A DNA stretch of 9,235 nucleotides from CAZNMF01 sp964573795 (GTDB lineage: Bacteria > Acidobacteriota > Vicinamibacteria > Vicinamibacterales > SCN-69-37): assembly GCA_964573795.1 (NCBI GenBank), contig CAZNMF010000032.1, forward strand, positions 1-9,235, written 5' to 3'. The notes under the pieces are model-generated. The model was not told the origin of the DNA. It ran no database searches and saw only the letters and a list, made by a program, of their open reading frames with translations. Position 1 is the stretch's first letter, and every line of letters starts with the position of its first letter. Below, in pieces: positions 6,749 through 9,235 of this stretch. The translations under genes were made by a program, and so were the position numbers.

Positions 6749-7839
6749 TGCTGTACCACCTTCTGCTGCCGTTCGCGGAGCGCGTGCCCGGCCTGGGCGT
6801 CGTGCGCTACATCACGTTCCGCACGGCGGCGGCGAGCCTCACCGCGCTCGCGTTGAGCCTGCTGCTCGGGCCGTGGCTGATTCGCCGGTTGCGTGCGTTC
6901 CAGATCGGACAGGTCGTGCGCCAGGACGGCCCCGCGAGCCACAAGCCGAAGGCCGGCACGCCGACGATGGGCGGCTTGCTGATCCTGACGGCGGTGTTCG
7001 TGCCGACGCTGCTGTGGGCGGATCTGAGCAACGTCTACATTTGGATTGCCGTCATCGCGACGGCGCTCTTCGGCGCGATCGGCTTCGTCGACGATTACCT
7101 GAAGGTCACGCGCCACAGCCACTACGGCCTGTTTGCGCGATACAAGTTCACGGCGCAGATCGCCGTCGCGCTCGGGGTCGGCATCGCGCTGATGGTGCTC
7201 GCCGGTCACGATCCTCCGCTGTACAACACGCGGCTGATCCCGCCGTTCTTCAAGCGCTGGATCCCCGACCTCGGCATCGGCTATGTCGTGTTCGCGATCC
7301 TCGTGCTCGTCGGCGCGACCAACGCCGTCAACCTGACCGACGGGCTCGACGGGCTGGCGATCAGCACGTTCGCCGTGTCGGCCGCGACGTTCACCGCGCT
7401 CACCTACATCACGGGCCATCGCGTGTTCGCCGACTACCTGCTGCTCGTGCACTTCGAGCCCGTCGGCGAGCTGACGATTTTCTGCGGCGCGCTCGTCGGC
7501 GCGAGCCTCGGCTTCCTATGGTGGAACGCGCATCCCGCGGAGATCTTCATGGGCGACGTCGGGTCGCTCGCGCTCGGCGGCGCGCTCGGCACCGTCGCGA
7601 TCCTGATCAAGCAGGAGCTGCTGCTGCCGATCGTCGGCGGCGTGTTCGTGATGGAAGCCGCGTCCGTGATCATTCAGGTCGCGTCGTTCAAGCTGACCGG
7701 CCGGCGCGTCTTCAAGATGTCGCCGATCCATCACCATTTCGAGCTGAGCGGCTGGCAGGAGCCGAAGATCATCACGCGCTTCCTGATCCTGTCGATCATC
7801 TTCGCCCTCTTCAGCCTGACCACGCTCAAGTTGAGGTGA
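6748..7839 (+). CDS. mraY: MraY, phospho-N-acetylmuramoyl-pentapeptide-transferase
   Basis: This integral membrane enzyme transfers phospho-MurNAc-pentapeptide from UDP to undecaprenyl phosphate, producing lipid I. The 363-residue product (E. coli: 360) is strongly hydrophobic with about ten membrane segments. Family motifs are HKPKAGTPTMGG (65-76), VDDYLK with the Asp pair at 115-116 (same numbering as E. coli), NLTDGLDG (195-202), PAEIFMGDVGSLALGG with the catalytic Asp at about 270, and PIHHHFE with His 328-330. The start is GTG 6748. It is preceded by a near-perfect Shine-Dalgarno AAGGAGG at 6734-6740 with a 7-base spacer, and it overlaps the murF stop by one base (TAGTG). The N-terminus LYHLLLPFAE resembles the usual MraY start, which supports this choice. 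Four bases separate it from murD. Confidence 0.97.
   Translation: MLYHLLLPFAERVPGLGVVRYITFRTAAASLTALALSLLLGPWLIRRLRAFQIGQVVRQDGPASHKPKAGTPTMGGLLILTAVFVPTLLWADLSNVYIWIAVIATALFGAIGFVDDYLKVTRHSHYGLFARYKFTAQIAVALGVGIALMVLAGHDPPLYNTRLIPPFFKRWIPDLGIGYVVFAILVLVGATNAVNLTDGLDGLAISTFAVSAATFTALTYITGHRVFADYLLLVHFEPVGELTIFCGALVGASLGFLWWNAHPAEIFMGDVGSLALGGALGTVAILIKQELLLPIVGGVFVMEAASVIIQVASFKLTGRRVFKMSPIHHHFELSGWQEPKIITRFLILSIIFALFSLTTLKLR
7833..7836 (+). promoter_or_regulatory. Ribosome binding site of murD
   Basis: GAGG spans the last sense codons of mraY, seven bases before GTG 7844. It supports GTG 7844 as the murD start. Confidence 0.6.
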
Positions 7840-7843
7840 TGAC

Positions 7844-9232
7844 GTGAGCTTCAGCGTGGCGGGACAGCACGTGGTCGTGGTCGGCGCGGCGAGGAGCGGC
7901 ATCGCCGCGGCGGTACTGCTGCGCGAGCGCCACGCGCGCGTGACGCTCGCCGACAGCCGCACGACGCCGTTCGACGGCGCGGACGATCTGCGCGCGCGCG
8001 GTGTGGCGATCGAGCTGGGGCCGCATCGCGATCGGCTGTTCGCCGATGCCGACCTCGTCGTCCTCAGCCCCGGCGTGCCGCCCGTGCAGCCGGCGTTCGT
8101 CGCCGCGCGCCGCCGTGACGTGCCGATCATCGGGGAGATCGAGCTCGCGTCGCGCTGGCTGACGGGACGGGTCGTCGCGATCACGGGCACGAAAGGGAAG
8201 TCGACGACGACGACGTTGACCGCGAGGATGCTGCAGGCGGGCGGCGTGCGCGTGACCGCCGGCGGCAATCTCGGCACGGCCTTGAGCGCGCAGGTGAGCG
8301 AGTCGACGCCGGACTCGGTCCACGTCGTCGAGGTCAGCAGCTTCCAGCTCGAGACGACGGAGCAGTTCCACCCGTGGATCGCGGTGCTCGTGAACCTCTC
8401 GCCGGATCACCTGGACCGGCACGCGTCGTTCGACGAGTACGCGAGCGCCAAGGCGCGGATCTTCGCGAATCAGACCACGGCGGACTGGGCGGTGATCAAC
8501 GCGGACGATCCCGCCTCGCTCGAGCTCGCGCGGACCGCGCGCGCGCGTCGTTTCGACTTCGCGCTCGACGCGCCGATCGCGGACGGCGTCACGGTCGACG
8601 CCGGCGAGATCGTCGAGCGCCGCCGCGGAGGGAACACACGTCCGCTGCTGCCCGTGTCGGCCGTGCGCCTGCCCGGACGCCACCTGCTGTCGGATGTCCT
8701 CGCGGCCTCCGCCGTCGCGTGCCTCGCGGGCGTGCCGCCGGCGGCGATGCACCGCGCGGTCGAGACGTTCGAGGGGCTCGAGCACGCGCTGCAGCGCGTC
8801 GCCGAGGTCGACGGCATCCGCTTCATCGACGACTCGAAGGCGACCAACGTCGTGTCCGCGCGACGCGCGATCGAGAGCGTCGGGGCGGGCGTCGTGCCGA
8901 TCGTCGGCGGCCGGTACAAAGGCGGGGATTTTCGCGACCTGCGCGACGCCGTGCGTCAGCACGCGCGCGGCATCGTCGCGATCGGCGAGGCGGCGGAGCT
9001 GGTCGAGCAGGCGCTCGGCGATCTCGTGCCCGTGGCGCGCGCGGCGTCGATGCACGACGCCGTACGGCGCGCGTTCGATCTCGCGCCGTCGGGCGGCGCC
9101 GTGCTGCTGGCGCCGGCGTGCTCGAGCTTCGACATGTTCACCGACTACGCGGCGCGCGGGCGCGCGTTCGCGGAGGAGGCGCGCGCGCTCGCGGCCGACA
9201 CGCACGCGGCCGCGCCGGAGCAATCGTCGTGA
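7844..9232 (+). CDS. murD: MurD, UDP-N-acetylmuramoyl-L-alanine:D-glutamate ligase
   Basis: MurD adds D-Glu to UDP-MurNAc-L-Ala in the cytoplasm, using ATP. The 462-residue product has a Rossmann-like N-domain (VVVVGAARSGIAAAVLL) with LVVLSPGVPP, the ATP loop GTKGKS (115-120), GGNLGTAL, EVSSFQLE (from E163), NLSPDHLDRH (N184, H189), YASAK with K203 in the carbamylated-lysine position, DDSKATN (329-335), GGRYKGGDF and PACSSFDMFTDYAARG near the end. DDSKATN, SSFQLE and the PACSSFD block are diagnostic of MurD. In the conserved His-Arg motif before DDSKATN, His is kept (H314) but the next residue is Ala (A315). GTG 7844 is preceded by GAGG at 7833-7836 with a 7-base spacer. The earlier ATG at 7839 reads into a stop after two codons. 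The stop overlaps a candidate GTG of the next gene. Confidence 0.96.
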   Translation: MSFSVAGQHVVVVGAARSGIAAAVLLRERHARVTLADSRTTPFDGADDLRARGVAIELGPHRDRLFADADLVVLSPGVPPVQPAFVAARRRDVPIIGEIELASRWLTGRVVAITGTKGKSTTTTLTARMLQAGGVRVTAGGNLGTALSAQVSESTPDSVHVVEVSSFQLETTEQFHPWIAVLVNLSPDHLDRHASFDEYASAKARIFANQTTADWAVINADDPASLELARTARARRFDFALDAPIADGVTVDAGEIVERRRGGNTRPLLPVSAVRLPGRHLLSDVLAASAVACLAGVPPAAMHRAVETFEGLEHALQRVAEVDGIRFIDDSKATNVVSARRAIESVGAGVVPIVGGRYKGGDFRDLRDAVRQHARGIVAIGEAAELVEQALGDLVPVARAASMHDAVRRAFDLAPSGGAVLLAPACSSFDMFTDYAARGRAFAEEARALAADTHAAAPEQSS

Positions 9233-9235
9233 CAT
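9229..9235 (+). CDS. Probable start codon of the next dcw gene (3' partial, product unknown)
   Basis: GTG at 9229-9231 overlaps the murD stop TGA (9230-9232) in the same GTGA arrangement proposed for murE/murF, and GGAG at 9217-9220 lies 8 bases upstream. Only two codons and one base are visible, so no product can be read. In dcw clusters of this order ftsW usually follows murD, but that is expectation only. Confidence 0.4.

Noticed and set aside
7826..9235. Open frame on the - strand (469 codons) opposite murD
   Set aside because: Composition typical of a GC-rich antisense shadow; murD on the + strand accounts for the region completely.

Overview
The window is a contiguous piece of a division and cell wall (dcw) cluster on the + strand of a bacterial chromosome. 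The gene order is mraZ (5' end cut off by the window edge), rsmH (mraW), ftsL, ftsI with a C-terminal PASTA domain, murE, murF, mraY and murD. The last seven bases hold the likely start codon of the next gene. DNA is very GC-rich (about 70% by eye), with strong G/C at third codon positions. Every gene was identified from family motifs read in its translation; no database search was run.

Organism: the high GC, the dcw order, a MurE with the DNPR motif typical of meso-diaminopimelate-adding enzymes, and a PASTA-bearing FtsI suggest a Gram-negative, mDAP-type bacterium. My best guess is Acidobacteriota (Vicinamibacteria-like). Myxococcota or a related deep lineage cannot be excluded. This is inference, not proof.

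Layout: 2-412 mraZ; 375-1295 rsmH; 1292-1681 ftsL; 1690-3819 ftsI; 3816-5348 murE; 5345-6748 murF; 6748-7839 mraY; 7844-9232 murD; 9229 onward, start of an unidentified next gene (ftsW would be usual). The largest gap between genes is 8 bases, and most junctions overlap by 1, 4 or 38 bases. There is no room for internal terminators, and no promoter could be recognised. The set reads as one operon whose promoter, probably bound by MraZ itself, lies upstream of the window.

How the genes work together: MraZ regulates the operon and RsmH methylates 16S rRNA. MurD, MurE and MurF build the UDP-MurNAc-pentapeptide in the cytoplasm. MraY transfers it to undecaprenyl phosphate to make lipid I. FtsL and FtsI act at the septum, where FtsI cross-links the new peptidoglycan.

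I found no undescribed system: no mobile element, CRISPR array, RNA gene or unknown gene. What is worth a second look is fine-scale: a strong next-base-dependent Asp codon choice that enriches GATC and CGATCG, an uneven spread of GCGATCGC octamers, a non-standard residue in a conserved MurD motif, the PASTA domain on FtsI, and the start-codon architecture.
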